From NCBI RefSeq assembly GCF_001747895.1, contig NZ_LNNB01000009.1, positions 124,001-188,000 on the forward strand: a DNA stretch of 64,000 nucleotides. Direction: 5' to 3'. The stretch is from Staphylococcus equorum. GTDB taxonomy: Bacteria > Bacillota > Bacilli > Staphylococcales > Staphylococcaceae. Shown here piece after piece: positions 40,304-50,860 of the stretch (the stretch's first letter is position 1; each line of letters starts with the position of its first letter). Both the position numbers and the translations under genes were made by a program. Under the pieces are notes generated by a model that was given only the letters and a program-made list of their open reading frames with translations, searched no databases and was not told where the DNA came from.

Positions 40304-41101
40304 ATGAAATACGCAGTAATAGGCAATCCTATAGATCATTCTTTGTCACCCGTTATGCATAACGCTAACTTTGAGACTTTAAATGATGATTCAACATATG
40401 AAGCGATTAATATTCCTGAAGCACATTTTCATCTTATTAAAGAAATCATAGAAGACAAAGCGCTTTCTGGATTTAATGTTACAATACCTCATAAAGAACG
40501 TATTCTACCTTATTTAGATGAAATTGATGACCAATCTAAAACGGTTGGTGCTGTTAATACAGTGAAAATTGAAGGCGGAAAATGGATAGGCTACAATACA
40601 GATGGCATAGGCTATGTTACAGGTCTTAAACAGGCTTATCCGGATTTACAAAATGCTTATATACTCATTTTAGGTGCAGGCGGTGCCAGTAAAGGTATTG
40701 TAAATGAACTGAATAAACACGTTCGACCTAAATTAACCGTTGCTAACAGAACTATGAGTCGCTTTGATAACTGGGATTTGGATATAAATAAGATTAATTT
40801 ATCAGACGCAGAAAAGTCATTGTCTGAATTCGACATTATTATTAATACTACACCTGCAGGTATGAATAAAAACAAAGATGTAGCTATAAGTCTCGATCAA
40901 TTAGCTTCACATACATTAGTAAGTGATATTGTTTATATTCCTTTTAAAACGCCGATTTTAGAAATAGCAGAAGAAAAAGGCAATCCTATACACAATGGAT
41001 TGGACATGTTTGTTTACCAAGGCGCAGAAAGTTTTGAGATTTGGACCGAACAAACACCAGACATTCAAGTAATGAAAGAAGCAGTACTAAAACATTTATA
41101 A
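40304..41101 (+). CDS. aroE: Shikimate dehydrogenase
   Basis: AroE reduces 3-dehydroshikimate to shikimate with NADPH in aromatic amino-acid synthesis. The 265-residue protein has [14 protein letters not shown] (residues 7-20), the catalytic lysine in [17 protein letters not shown], and the NADP loop [10 protein letters not shown]. The ATG at 40304 follows AAGGTG; an in-frame GTG at 40295 is too close to the ribosome-binding site. Gene order between yqeH and yhbY matches B. subtilis. Confidence 0.96.
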   Translation: MKYAVIGNPIDHSLSPVMHNANFETLNDDSTYEAINIPEAHFHLIKEIIEDKALSGFNVTIPHKERILPYLDEIDDQSKTVGAVNTVKIEGGKWIGYNTDGIGYVTGLKQAYPDLQNAYILILGAGGASKGIVNELNKHVRPKLTVANRTMSRFDNWDLDINKINLSDAEKSLSEFDIIINTTPAGMNKNKDVAISLDQLASHTLVSDIVYIPFKTPILEIAEEKGNPIHNGLDMFVYQGAESFEIWTEQTPDIQVMKEAVLKHL

Positions 41102-41113
41102 AAGGAGCATATT

Positions 41114-42550
<1,437 letters not shown>

Positions 42551-42904
42551 ATGAATTCAGATCAATTATTAAACATTGCTGTCGAAGCAACAGAGAATAA
42601 AAAAGCAGAAGATATTATTTCTTTAAAAATGAAAGGCATTAGTGACATGACTGATTATTTTGTAGTTTGTCATGGTAATAACGAAAAACAAGTCCAAGCT
42701 ATAGCACGTTCGGTAAAAGATGCAGCAGGTGAAGCTGATATCGAAGTAAAACGAATGGAAGGTTTTAATGATGCCAGATGGGTCCTTATTGATCTATCTA
42801 ATGTAGTGGTTCACGTATTCCATAAAGATGAACGTGATTACTATAATATTGAGAAATTATATCGTGATGCGCCTCTTGAGAGTTATAGACAGGTTGTTTA
42901 TTAA
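42551..42904 (+). CDS. rsfS: Ribosomal silencing factor RsfS
   Basis: RsfS binds ribosomal protein uL14 and blocks joining of the subunits when nutrients are low. The 117-residue product has family length and the signatures DMTDYFVVCHGNNEKQVQAI (about residues 32-51) and WVLIDLSNVVVHVFHKDERDY (about 77-97). It starts one base after yqeK and ends 2 bases before the methyltransferase gene. Confidence 0.96.
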   Translation: MNSDQLLNIAVEATENKKAEDIISLKMKGISDMTDYFVVCHGNNEKQVQAIARSVKDAAGEADIEVKRMEGFNDARWVLIDLSNVVVHVFHKDERDYYNIEKLYRDAPLESYRQVVY

Positions 42905-42906
42905 TT

Positions 42907-43623
42907 ATGGTGCAATATGAAGAAATGAGCTTGTTCTATGATCAATTAACATTAGATCAACCCTATGAATCATGGTTAGAAATTGTAAACCATTTTGCAA
43001 AAAATAGGACGTCTATATTAGATATTGGTTGTGGTACAGGAAGTTTAACATCATTGCTAACAGACTTTGACCAAATCACAGGTATGGATTTGAGTGTTGA
43101 TATGCTTTCGATAGCAACTCAGAAATCTAACAAAGTGAATTGGATAGAAGGTGATATGACTGAATTTGAGTTGAATCAAAAATTTGATGTAATTACGATT
43201 TTCTGTGATTCATTAAATTATTTACCTGAAAAAGATCATGTTTTCACCACATTTAGTCATGTTTTTAACCATTTAGAAACAGATGGTGTATTTATGTTTG
43301 ATGTTCATACACCTTTTAAAATGAATACATTATTTAATAATCAAAGTTATATCGATGAATCTGAAAAAGTTTTTCTTGGTTGGGAAGCTGTGCAAGGCGA
43401 GGAACCACTGAGCGTTTGGCATGATATGTCATTCTTTATTAAACAAGATGATAATCAATATGCAAGGTTCGATGAATCACACTATCAACGGACTTACACA
43501 GAAGCAGAATATATTGAAATGCTTAATAATGTAGGGTTTAGCCGAATCACTACGTTTGTCGATTTTGATATTAAGAATAATAGCAATGAAGGTCATCGAC
43601 TGTTTTTCATTGTCAAAAAATAA
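42907..43623 (+). CDS. Class I SAM-dependent methyltransferase (YqeM type)
   Basis: A 238-residue Rossmann methyltransferase with the SAM loop ILDIGCGTGSLTSLL (about residues 38-52), TGMDLSVDML and the IEGDMTEF segment. It corresponds by place to B. subtilis yqeM, between rsfS and comE. The substrate is unknown. It is the last gene of the mtnN unit; its stop is followed within 5 bases by a perfect hairpin that terminates the unit and overlaps the comEA ribosome-binding site. Confidence 0.9.
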   Translation: MVQYEEMSLFYDQLTLDQPYESWLEIVNHFAKNRTSILDIGCGTGSLTSLLTDFDQITGMDLSVDMLSIATQKSNKVNWIEGDMTEFELNQKFDVITIFCDSLNYLPEKDHVFTTFSHVFNHLETDGVFMFDVHTPFKMNTLFNNQSYIDESEKVFLGWEAVQGEEPLSVWHDMSFFIKQDDNQYARFDESHYQRTYTEAEYIEMLNNVGFSRITTFVDFDIKNNSNEGHRLFFIVKK

Positions 43624-43627
43624 AAGT

Positions 43628-43672
43628 AAAATCACTCCTTTATACGTGTATAGTATAAAGGAGTGATTTTTT
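43628..43672 (+). terminator. Perfect 18-bp hairpin: terminator overlapping the comEA ribosome-binding site
   Basis: AAAATCACTCCTTTATAC and its exact complement (43628-43645, 43653-43670), loop of 7, then a short T-run. The 3' arm contains GGAGTG, the ribosome-binding site of comEA. Confidence 0.9.
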
Positions 43673-43673
43673 C

Positions 43674-44393
43674 TTGTTAGATCAGTGGAACAATATAAAA
43701 GAAATCATTTGTAAGTACAAAGCAGTTGCTATAGCAATTTTAATTTTCGTGGTCATTTTAATCACTTGGTTGCTGCAAAGTACTTTTACAAACGAAGATA
43801 ATCATAATATAGTAAATTCGAATGATGATATTACCACAGCTACACAAACACAACTAGAGTCCAATGCAAAGCATATGAAAAATAGTAATGAACAACCAAA
43901 GCAGATTAAAACAGAAGACATTTTTGTGGACGTCAAAGGTGCAGTGAAGCATCCTGATATTTATAAAATGAAATCTTCTGATAGAATTAAACAACTTTTA
44001 GATCGAGCAATCGTGACTGATGATGCTGATTTGTCGAAAATAAATTTAGCTGAAAAGTTAGTAGATCAAAAGTTGATTTATATACCAAAGAAAGAGGAAA
44101 CGATAAATTCAAATCAACAAACGACTGAAAATATTAATAATAGTATTAATAGAAGCACAAACTCAAACTCAACAAAAGTCATTGACAATAGCACTAATAA
44201 AGAAAAAATAAATATTAACAGTGCTACAGAAGAGGAACTGTTAACAGTTCCAGGCATAGGACCTTCAAAAGCTAAATCTATTATAGAATATAGAGAACAA
44301 AATGGTGCTTTTGAATCTATCGAACAATTAACAGAAGTTAAAGGCATTGGAGCAAAAACGCTTGAAAAATTAGGCTCATATTTTACAATATAG
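43674..44393 (+). CDS. comEA: Competence DNA receptor ComEA
   Basis: ComEA binds double-stranded DNA outside the membrane during natural transformation. The 239-residue protein has one membrane segment (about 17-35), a low-complexity linker, a SLBB-like region near 83-140 (VDVKGAVKHPDIYKM), an asparagine/threonine-rich stretch, and a C-terminal helix-hairpin-helix pair (INSATEEELLTVPGIGPSKA and LTEVKGIGAKTLEKLG). The start is TTG 43674, 8 bases after GGAGTG, which is held in a perfect hairpin. comEB and comEC follow. No separate promoter is visible. Confidence 0.93.
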   Translation: MLDQWNNIKEIICKYKAVAIAILIFVVILITWLLQSTFTNEDNHNIVNSNDDITTATQTQLESNAKHMKNSNEQPKQIKTEDIFVDVKGAVKHPDIYKMKSSDRIKQLLDRAIVTDDADLSKINLAEKLVDQKLIYIPKKEETINSNQQTTENINNSINRSTNSNSTKVIDNSTNKEKININSATEEELLTVPGIGPSKAKSIIEYREQNGAFESIEQLTEVKGIGAKTLEKLGSYFTI

Positions 44394-44478
44394 ATTTTTT
44401 ATTGCAATATAACTCAATACAAATTAACCTATAGTTACTTATAAAATAAATAATTACTATTAATGGAGGTATAACATC

Positions 44479-44940
44479 ATGGATCGCATTAAATGGGAAG
44501 AATACTTTATGGCACAAAGTCATTTATTGGCGTTACGTTCCACTTGTCAACGATTATCTGTTGGCGCAACAATTGTTAAAGATAATAGAATCATCGCTGG
44601 TGGGTACAATGGCTCAGTTTCAGGAGAAGTTCATTGTATAGATGAGGATTGTTTATTAGAGGATGGCCATTGTATACGTACAATTCATGCTGAAATGAAT
44701 GCATTACTACAATGTGCCAAACAAGGGGTGTCAACAGACGGAGCAACGATATATGTCACACATTTCCCTTGCTTAAATTGTACGAAATCAATTATCCAAG
44801 CTGGTATTCAAACAATTTATTACGCTGAAGACTATCACAACCATTCATATGCGTTAAAGCTTTTACACCAATCAGGTATCGATTATAAAAAAATACCATT
44901 TAATCAAGAACATGTAGCACAATACCTTACCAATAAATAA
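44479..44940 (+). CDS. comEB: ComE operon protein 2, dCMP deaminase family
   Basis: A 153-residue zinc deaminase. It resembles dCMP deaminase; a role in competence is not established for ComEB in B. subtilis. The zinc site is visible: HAEMNALLQC (about residues 72-81) and PCLNCTKSII (about 99-108), with the catalytic glutamate in HAE. The N terminus also has SVGATIV and GGYNG motifs. AATGGAGG precedes the ATG, 85 bases after comEA. It is in the same frame as comEC, which opens directly after its stop. Confidence 0.93.
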   Translation: MDRIKWEEYFMAQSHLLALRSTCQRLSVGATIVKDNRIIAGGYNGSVSGEVHCIDEDCLLEDGHCIRTIHAEMNALLQCAKQGVSTDGATIYVTHFPCLNCTKSIIQAGIQTIYYAEDYHNHSYALKLLHQSGIDYKKIPFNQEHVAQYLTNK

Positions 44941-47154
44941 GCACTGATTTACTATGCAATTGCTTATTTAGTCGGTCTACTATGGCTACATGTTAAGTTA
45001 TTATCGATATTTTTATGTGGTATCTTAATTTTTTTAGTGATACGCAAAAGGTTAAAGTGGTTTCAAATTTTATTTGTTTTAATCATACCATTCATTAGTT
45101 ATATGATGTTTCAGAGTAATTTCGTAAGTGAGAATAAAGCACGTGCAGTGTACTTAAATCAAAATATTGAAGTAGATGCACAATTTGTGACAAAACCTAT
45201 TCTGAAACATCAAAAGCTACATGGTAAAGCTAAAATAAATAATAAAAAATATAACTATTACTTTTTTGTTAATAAAAACATTAACAGTTATAAATACATA
45301 CAGCTCTATCAAAAGACATGTCATGTGAAAGCAATATTTAAACCATTAAATCAGTCCCCATATAGCCCCGTTTCACTTTTTATTAATACAATTGACTTCG
45401 AAAGTTGCAAACTAAATAATTCGAGATATAACGCTATCTTAGATAAGCATAAACAATATATTTTCGAACGTTTAAGTCACACCAATATCAAGTATCCGGA
45501 GAAAGTTATTGCATTAATTAGTGGAGATACCTCGAAAATTGATAATAATGAATTATATAAATTCAAAGAAATTGGTATCTATCATTTATTAGCAGTAAGT
45601 GGCACACATATTGCAGCAATTATAGGTATTTTAATATACGTATTAAATATTTTTAAGTGTCCGTTAGCCTATATCAAAATGGTATTATTTATCTTTCTAC
45701 CGATATATGCTATTTATACTGATTTAGCTCCTAGTGCTGTGAGATCAATTTTAGCAGCATTAATAATCATTTTAATTCCTAAAACTATTATAAAGAATTC
45801 AATGAACATTCTCGCACTTTTATTTATAATATTAACGATTATATATCCTGCTTATGCCTATAATATAGGCTTCCAATTTTCTTTTTTAATTACATTCTTC
45901 ATACTTTTTTCATTACCCTCAATAGCTCAATCCTCACCGATAAAATCGCTTCTAATTATTACTATAATAGCTCAGTTAGGCTCATTTATGATTAGTGCTA
46001 TTAATTTCAACCAGATTCAATGGCTTGGTTTTTTAGCAAATCTTATTTTTGTTCCTTTTTACACCATCGTACTATTTCCGCTAGTAATTTTCTTTTTTAT
46101 TATAAGCCACTTTCCATTTGAAATAACGCCTTTAACTTATTTGCTTAATTTAATTTTAAAGCTACATGATTTTATTTTGGAAATGTTTATTTATTTAAGT
46201 TCATACAAATGGTATGTACCAGAGTTAAATGACTTACATATCACTTTAGGATTTGCCCTCTTATTAGCGTGTTTAATATTATTTGCACATAAATTTTATA
46301 GTTTATTTATTTGTTCATTTGTTTTATTGTATATAGTCGTTACGGTGTTGCCACTATCTAATGATTATAAATTGACAATGCTTGATGTTGGGCAGGGAGA
46401 TGCCATTTTATTTGAGACAAATAAGCAAGAGAGTTTATTGATTGATACGGGGGGCAAGTTATTACAAGAAGGAGAGTCAAGCCAACATAATATATCAAAA
46501 TTTCATATACTACCGACTTTGAAAAAACATGGTATTAAGAAAATAGATTATTTAATTGTTACTCATCCACATATAGATCATATGGGAGAACTTAATTTTT
46601 TGATTGAAAAATATCCTATCAAAAATATAATAATTAATAAAAGTAGTTACCATTTGAAAGAACTGAAATCATTAGTTAATATATGCAAAAGTTTTAACAT
46701 AAAGCTATTAGACTTTAAATCAATACAAAGTTTTTCACTTAACAAAGCGAAAATTAAATTATTAGATGCCACAATTACAACATCAAATGATTTAAATGAA
46801 CAATCAATTATTACATTAATTGAATATGATAAATTCAAGATTTTACTTATGGGAGATGCTTCAAAAAATAACGAGCAGTTATTGTTAAATAAGTATCACA
46901 TTGAAAATATTGATATCTTAAAAGTAGGACACCATGGTAGTAAAACGAGTTCTAGTGCATCTTTTATAAATACACTTCACCCGAAAATAAGTTTGATTTC
47001 TGTTGGTCAAAATAATAGATATAAATTACCCAATGAAGAAATAGTGGAACGCTTAAAAAATATTAATTCTCAAGTTTTACAAACAAGTGAAAACGGAGAA
47101 ATTTCTATTACATTAAATTCGAATTTTGGGCTTAGTGCTAATCTAAATCAATGA
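44941..47154 (+). CDS. comEC: DNA internalisation channel ComEC/Rec2
   Basis: ComEC carries single-stranded DNA across the membrane in transformation. The protein has an N-terminal OB-like region, a multi-helix competence domain (HLLAVSGTHIAAIIG near its start) and a C-terminal metallo-beta-lactamase domain (THPHIDHMGEL, GHHGSKTSSS). The start is uncertain. GTG 45037 gives 705 residues but has no ribosome-binding site and cuts off a hydrophobic stretch (YYAIAYLVGLLWLHVKLLSI) that looks like the natural first helix. That stretch is open in frame back to the comEB stop without any ATG, GTG or TTG; only CTG 44944 or ATT 44947 could start it. I give the full open region. Confidence 0.85.
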   Translation, partial: ALIYYAIAYLVGLLWLHVKLLSIFLCGILIFLVIRKRLKWFQILFVLIIPFISYMMFQSNFVSENKARAVYLNQNIEVDAQFVTKPILKHQKLHGKAKINNKKYNYYFFVNKNINSYKYIQLYQKTCHVKAIFKPLNQSPYSPVSLFINTIDFESCKLNNSRYNAILDKHKQYIFERLSHTNIKYPEKVIALISGDTSKIDNNELYKFKEIGIYHLLAVSGTHIAAIIGILIYVLNIFKCPLAYIKMVLFIFLPIYAIYTDLAPSAVRSILAALIIILIPKTIIKNSMNILALLFIILTIIYPAYAYNIGFQFSFLITFFILFSLPSIAQSSPIKSLLIITIIAQLGSFMISAINFNQIQWLGFLANLIFVPFYTIVLFPLVIFFFIISHFPFEITPLTYLLNLILKLHDFILEMFIYLSSYKWYVPELNDLHITLGFALLLACLILFAHKFYSLFICSFVLLYIVVTVLPLSNDYKLTMLDVGQGDAILFETNKQESLLIDTGGKLLQEGESSQHNISKFHILPTLKKHGIKKIDYLIVTHPHIDHMGELNFLIEKYPIKNIIINKSSYHLKELKSLVNICKSFNIKLLDFKSIQSFSLNKAKIKLLDATITTSNDLNEQSIITLIEYDKFKILLMGDASKNNEQLLLNKYHIENIDILKVGHHGSKTSSSASFINTLHPKISLISVGQNNRYKLPNEEIVERLKNINSQVLQTSENGEISITLNSNFGLSANLNQ

Positions 47155-47181
47155 TTTTATGTAGAGAGATAAAGCACTGCA

Positions 47182-47190
47182 TGATATAAT
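47182..47190 (+). promoter_or_regulatory. Extended -10 promoter for holA
   Basis: TGATATAAT, 36 bases before the holA start, with weak -35. Confidence 0.5.
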
Positions 47191-47226
47191 GATTAAATGT
47201 GTAATAGTGATGAAAGGGTGCTACAT

Positions 47227-48201
47227 ATGAGCAATAATATAATTACAATATACGGAGAAGTGCCTGAATTAATTGAAAAGAAATCTACAGAAGTAATAGA
47301 GAAATATTTAGATACTCCAAAAGATGATTTCAATTTTGTTAAATACAACCTATATGAAAGCGATTTAGCTCCAATTATAGAAGAAGCTTTAACGATGCCA
47401 TTTTTCTCAGATAAAAAAGCAGTATTAGTACAAAATGCATATGTATTCACTGGTGAAAAAGCGCCTAAAGATGTAAATCATAATATAGATCAACTCATTG
47501 AATTTATAGAAAAATACGATGGCGAGAGTATGATTGTATTCGAAGTTTATCATTCTAAACTTGATGAACGAAAAAAATTAGTGAAGACTCTGAAGAAGCA
47601 TGCTCAATTGAAAAAAATTGAACAAATGTCTGAAGATGAAATTAAAAATTGGGTTAAAAATGAATTACATGGAAATTATAAAGATATAAAACAAGATGCT
47701 TTAGATTTATTTATAGAATTAACAGGTATTAATTTCAATATAGTAAAGCAAGAAATTGAAAAATTGATTCTTTTTCTAGGAGATAGACCAACGATAAACA
47801 AACAAGATGTCCAACAAATTGTAAACAGGAGTCTTGAACAGAATGTGTTTTTACTGACAGAATACATCCAAAAAAATAATAAGGCTAAAGCAATACGATT
47901 AGTAAAAGATTTGATTGCAATGAAGGAAGAACCTATTAAATTATTAGCACTTATTACGAGTAATTATCGTTTGTTTTATCAAAGTAAAATATTGAGTCAA
48001 AAGGGTTATAGTGGACAACAAATTGCAAAAACAATAAGTGTACATCCTTATAGAGTGAAATTAGCATTGAATCAGGCAAGACATTATCAATTGGAAAGTT
48101 TATTGAATATTATTGATAATTGCGCAGAGACAGACTATAAATTAAAATCTTCTTATATGGATAAACATCTAATATTGGAATTATTTATTCTATCACTTTA
48201 A
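47227..48201 (+). CDS. holA: DNA polymerase III subunit delta
   Basis: HolA is the clamp-loader delta subunit that opens the sliding clamp. The 324-residue protein begins MSNNIITIYGEVPELIEKKS and has the delta fold, with FFSDKKAVLVQNAYVF near 60, a central lid region and the C-terminal collar helices. The ATG at 47227 follows GAAAGGGTG; an in-frame ATG at 47197 is not supported. Position between comEC and rpsT matches B. subtilis yqeN. Confidence 0.92.
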   Translation: MSNNIITIYGEVPELIEKKSTEVIEKYLDTPKDDFNFVKYNLYESDLAPIIEEALTMPFFSDKKAVLVQNAYVFTGEKAPKDVNHNIDQLIEFIEKYDGESMIVFEVYHSKLDERKKLVKTLKKHAQLKKIEQMSEDEIKNWVKNELHGNYKDIKQDALDLFIELTGINFNIVKQEIEKLILFLGDRPTINKQDVQQIVNRSLEQNVFLLTEYIQKNNKAKAIRLVKDLIAMKEEPIKLLALITSNYRLFYQSKILSQKGYSGQQIAKTISVHPYRVKLALNQARHYQLESLLNIIDNCAETDYKLKSSYMDKHLILELFILSL

Positions 48202-48263
48202 TTTTAAATGCTTGTGCTAATATTATTTGAAAGTTAATACAAGTTTGAAAACCCATAATAATA

Positions 48264-48302
48264 CAAAAAAGCCTGAAACCACAGTGGCTCAGACTTCTTT
48301 GT
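48264..48302 (+). terminator. Terminator after holA
   Basis: AAAAAAGCCTGA and TCAGACTTCTTT, with inner CCAC/GTGG, ending in T residues. Confidence 0.75.
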
Positions 48303-48332
48303 TATTCGTATATTCATTTGTTTACGCAAATA

Positions 48333-48364
48333 AAAAAAGTTCAAGCCTTAGCTTGAACTTTTTT
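48333..48364. terminator. Terminator after rpsT (bidirectional)
   Basis: AAAAAAGTTCAAGC and GCTTGAACTTTTTT form a perfect 14-bp stem with a CTTA loop, immediately downstream of the rpsT stop on the minus strand. Confidence 0.92.
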
Positions 48365-48365
48365 A

Positions 48366-48617
48366 TTATTTAGCAGCTGTCATAAGTGAAGATTTGATAC
48401 GATCAGCTTTGTTTGAGTGGATTAAGTTGCGTTGAGCAGCTTTATCTACTTTTTTCAAAGCGAAGTTTACTAAGTCAGCTTTGTTGTCAGCATTTGATTC
48501 AATTGCTGTGTGTGCTCTTTTAACTGCTGTACGCATTTCATTTTTTTGTGAAATGTTACGCTCTTCAGCAGTACGGTTTGTATTAACACGTTTAATTGCA
48601 GATTTGATGTTTGGCAT
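48366..48617 (-). CDS. rpsT: 30S ribosomal protein S20
   Basis: S20 binds 16S rRNA early in 30S assembly. The 83-residue basic helical protein begins MPNIKSAIKRVNTNRT and ends SSLMTAAK. The start was set at ATG 48617 because AGGAGGTG lies upstream and the product then matches S20 length; a GTG/ATG three codons further out lies inside the ribosome-binding region. It is transcribed against its neighbours holA and lepA, from its own strong promoter. Confidence 0.97.
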   Translation of the reverse strand: MPNIKSAIKRVNTNRTAEERNISQKNEMRTAVKRAHTAIESNADNKADLVNFALKKVDKAAQRNLIHSNKADRIKSSLMTAAK

Positions 48618-48676
48618 GTGTGTCACCTCCTAATAATGATTTCGCTATCAAAATGAATTTGATTACAACAAGAAAT

Positions 48677-48705
48677 ATTTTATCAAAACGAGCGCCTTTC
48701 TGCAA
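48677..48705 (-). promoter_or_regulatory. Promoter of rpsT
   Basis: On the minus strand TTGCAG (48705-48700) and TAAAAT (48682-48677) are 17 bases apart, and TGA precedes the -10 as an extended -10. The leader is about 50 bases. Confidence 0.7.
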
Positions 48706-48851
48706 TCATTTATTTATCGCAGGCGCATAGAATCGATGAAAATGGTACAATACTATTTGGAAAAGAAGAACATTCACTCTATAATGCAAAGTAGAATACA
48801 ATATCAAGTATATCAATTATTTACGGAAAATAGTAAAAAATCGTAGTAAGT

Positions 48852-48880
48852 TTGCAATTACCTACTAAAAACGTTATTAT
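48852..48880 (+). promoter_or_regulatory. Promoter of lepA
   Basis: TTGCAA (48852-48857) and TATTAT (48875-48880) with a 17-base spacer; the leader is about 50 bases. The 48706-48851 stretch shows nothing else. Confidence 0.6.
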
Positions 48881-48938
48881 ATCAAAGAATGTCATACATA
48901 TTTACGGGCTAGAATTATGAAAGTGAGAAGGATAATAC

Positions 48939-50762
48939 ATGGATAAACAAGACCGTTTCAATAAACGCGAAAATATTAGAAACTTTTCTATTATCGCACA
49001 TATAGACCATGGTAAATCTACGTTAGCTGATAGGATTTTAGAAAACACGAAATCAGTTGAATCGAGAGATATGCACGCACAATTGCTAGATTCCATGGAT
49101 TTAGAACAAGAACGTGGTATAACAATTAAATTAAATGCTGTTCGCTTAAAGTATGAAGCTAAAGATGGTGAAATATACACATTCCATCTTATTGACACAC
49201 CTGGACACGTAGATTTTACATACGAAGTGTCTAGATCATTAGCCGCTTGTGAAGGAGCAATCTTAGTAGTTGATGCAGCGCAAGGGATTGAAGCACAAAC
49301 TTTAGCTAACGTTTACTTAGCTCTAGATAACGAATTGGAGTTACTGCCTGTAATTAACAAGATAGATTTACCTGCAGCAGAGCCAGAACGTGTGAAGCAG
49401 GAATTAGAAGATGTCATCGGTATCGATAAAGAGGATGTTGTGCTAGCAAGTGCAAAATCTAATATTGGCATAGAAGATATACTCGAAAAAATTGTTGAAG
49501 TTGTTCCTCCACCGCAAGGCGACCCTGAAGCACCGTTGAAAGCACTTATCTTTGATTCTGAGTATGATCCTTATAGAGGCGTTATTTCATCTATAAGAGT
49601 TGTGGAAGGTACGGTTAAACCTGGAGACCGCATTAAAATGATGGCTACAGGTAAGGATTTCGAAGTTACTGAAGTTGGTATTAATACGCCAAAACAATTA
49701 GCTGTAGAAGAACTTACTGTCGGTGATGTAGGATACATTATAGCTAGTATTAAAAATGTTGACGACTCACGTGTTGGTGATACAATCACGCATGTAAAAC
49801 GTCCTGCAGAACAAGCACTACAAGGTTATAAAAAAATGAACCCGATGGTATTCTGTGGTTTATTCCCTATAGATAACAAAGATTACAATGACTTGCGTGA
49901 TGCATTAGAAAAATTACAATTAAATGATGCCTCATTAGAATTCGAACCTGAATCATCACAAGCATTAGGTTTTGGTTATCGTACCGGTTTCTTAGGTATG
50001 CTTCATATGGAAATTATTCAAGAACGTATTGAACGTGAATTCGGTATTGCACTTATTGCAACAGCACCGTCAGTAATCTATCAATGTATTATGAAAACAG
50101 GTGAAGAAGTTACTGTTGATAATCCAGCTAATATGCCTGAAAGAGATAAAATTGATACGATCTACGAACCATTTGTTAGAGCTACTATGATGGTACCTAA
50201 TGATTATGTTGGTGCTGTAATGGAATTATGTCAGCGTAAACGTGGACAATTTGTAAATATGGAGTACATGGATGATATTCGTGTAAATATTATTTACGAA
50301 ATTCCATTATCAGAAGTAGTTTTTGATTTCTTCGATCAACTTAAATCTAATACTAAAGGTTATGCTTCTTTTGATTATGAATTTATTGATAACAAAGAAA
50401 GTGACTTAGTAAAAATGGACATATTGCTAAATGGCGAAAAAGTAGATGCTTTAAGCTTTATAGTACATAAAGAATTCGCATATGACCGTGGTAAAATGTT
50501 AGTCGAAAAATTAAAAACACTTATTCCAAGACAACAATTTGAAGTTCCTGTTCAAGCAGCAGTTGGCCAAAAAATTGTTGCGCGTACAAATATTAAATCG
50601 ATGGGTAAAAACGTATTGTCTAAATGTTACGGTGGAGATATCAGCCGTAAGAAAAAATTACTAGAAAAACAAAAAGCCGGAAAAGCTAAAATGAAATCTG
50701 TAGGTAACGTTGAGATTCCTCAAGATGCATTCCTAGCAGTTCTTAAGATGGATGAAGATTAA
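48939..50762 (+). CDS. lepA: Elongation factor 4 (LepA)
   Basis: LepA is a translational GTPase that acts on the ribosome, with a role in initiation and under ionic stress. The 607-residue protein has G1 [15 protein letters not shown] (about residues 16-30), the ERGITI switch I, DTPGHVDF (G3), NKIDLPAA (G4), EF-G-like domains II, III and V, and the special C-terminal domain ending [28 protein letters not shown] precedes the ATG. hemW follows after a terminator. Confidence 0.97.
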   Translation: MDKQDRFNKRENIRNFSIIAHIDHGKSTLADRILENTKSVESRDMHAQLLDSMDLEQERGITIKLNAVRLKYEAKDGEIYTFHLIDTPGHVDFTYEVSRSLAACEGAILVVDAAQGIEAQTLANVYLALDNELELLPVINKIDLPAAEPERVKQELEDVIGIDKEDVVLASAKSNIGIEDILEKIVEVVPPPQGDPEAPLKALIFDSEYDPYRGVISSIRVVEGTVKPGDRIKMMATGKDFEVTEVGINTPKQLAVEELTVGDVGYIIASIKNVDDSRVGDTITHVKRPAEQALQGYKKMNPMVFCGLFPIDNKDYNDLRDALEKLQLNDASLEFEPESSQALGFGYRTGFLGMLHMEIIQERIEREFGIALIATAPSVIYQCIMKTGEEVTVDNPANMPERDKIDTIYEPFVRATMMVPNDYVGAVMELCQRKRGQFVNMEYMDDIRVNIIYEIPLSEVVFDFFDQLKSNTKGYASFDYEFIDNKESDLVKMDILLNGEKVDALSFIVHKEFAYDRGKMLVEKLKTLIPRQQFEVPVQAAVGQKIVARTNIKSMGKNVLSKCYGGDISRKKKLLEKQKAGKAKMKSVGNVEIPQDAFLAVLKMDED

Positions 50763-50774
50763 TATAAATTAAAC

Positions 50775-50816
50775 ATTGGGGCCTTAAATCCATTCGATTT
50801 ATGCCCCAGTTTTTTG
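50775..50816 (+). terminator. Terminator after lepA
   Basis: TGGGGC and GCCCCA arms with inner TAAATC/GATTTA, then six T residues. hemW must have a promoter in or after this site, or rely on read-through. Confidence 0.88.
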
Positions 50817-50860
50817 TTGTGTGCTCACATCTTCAAAAAATGAAAGTAGGTGAACGCAAT

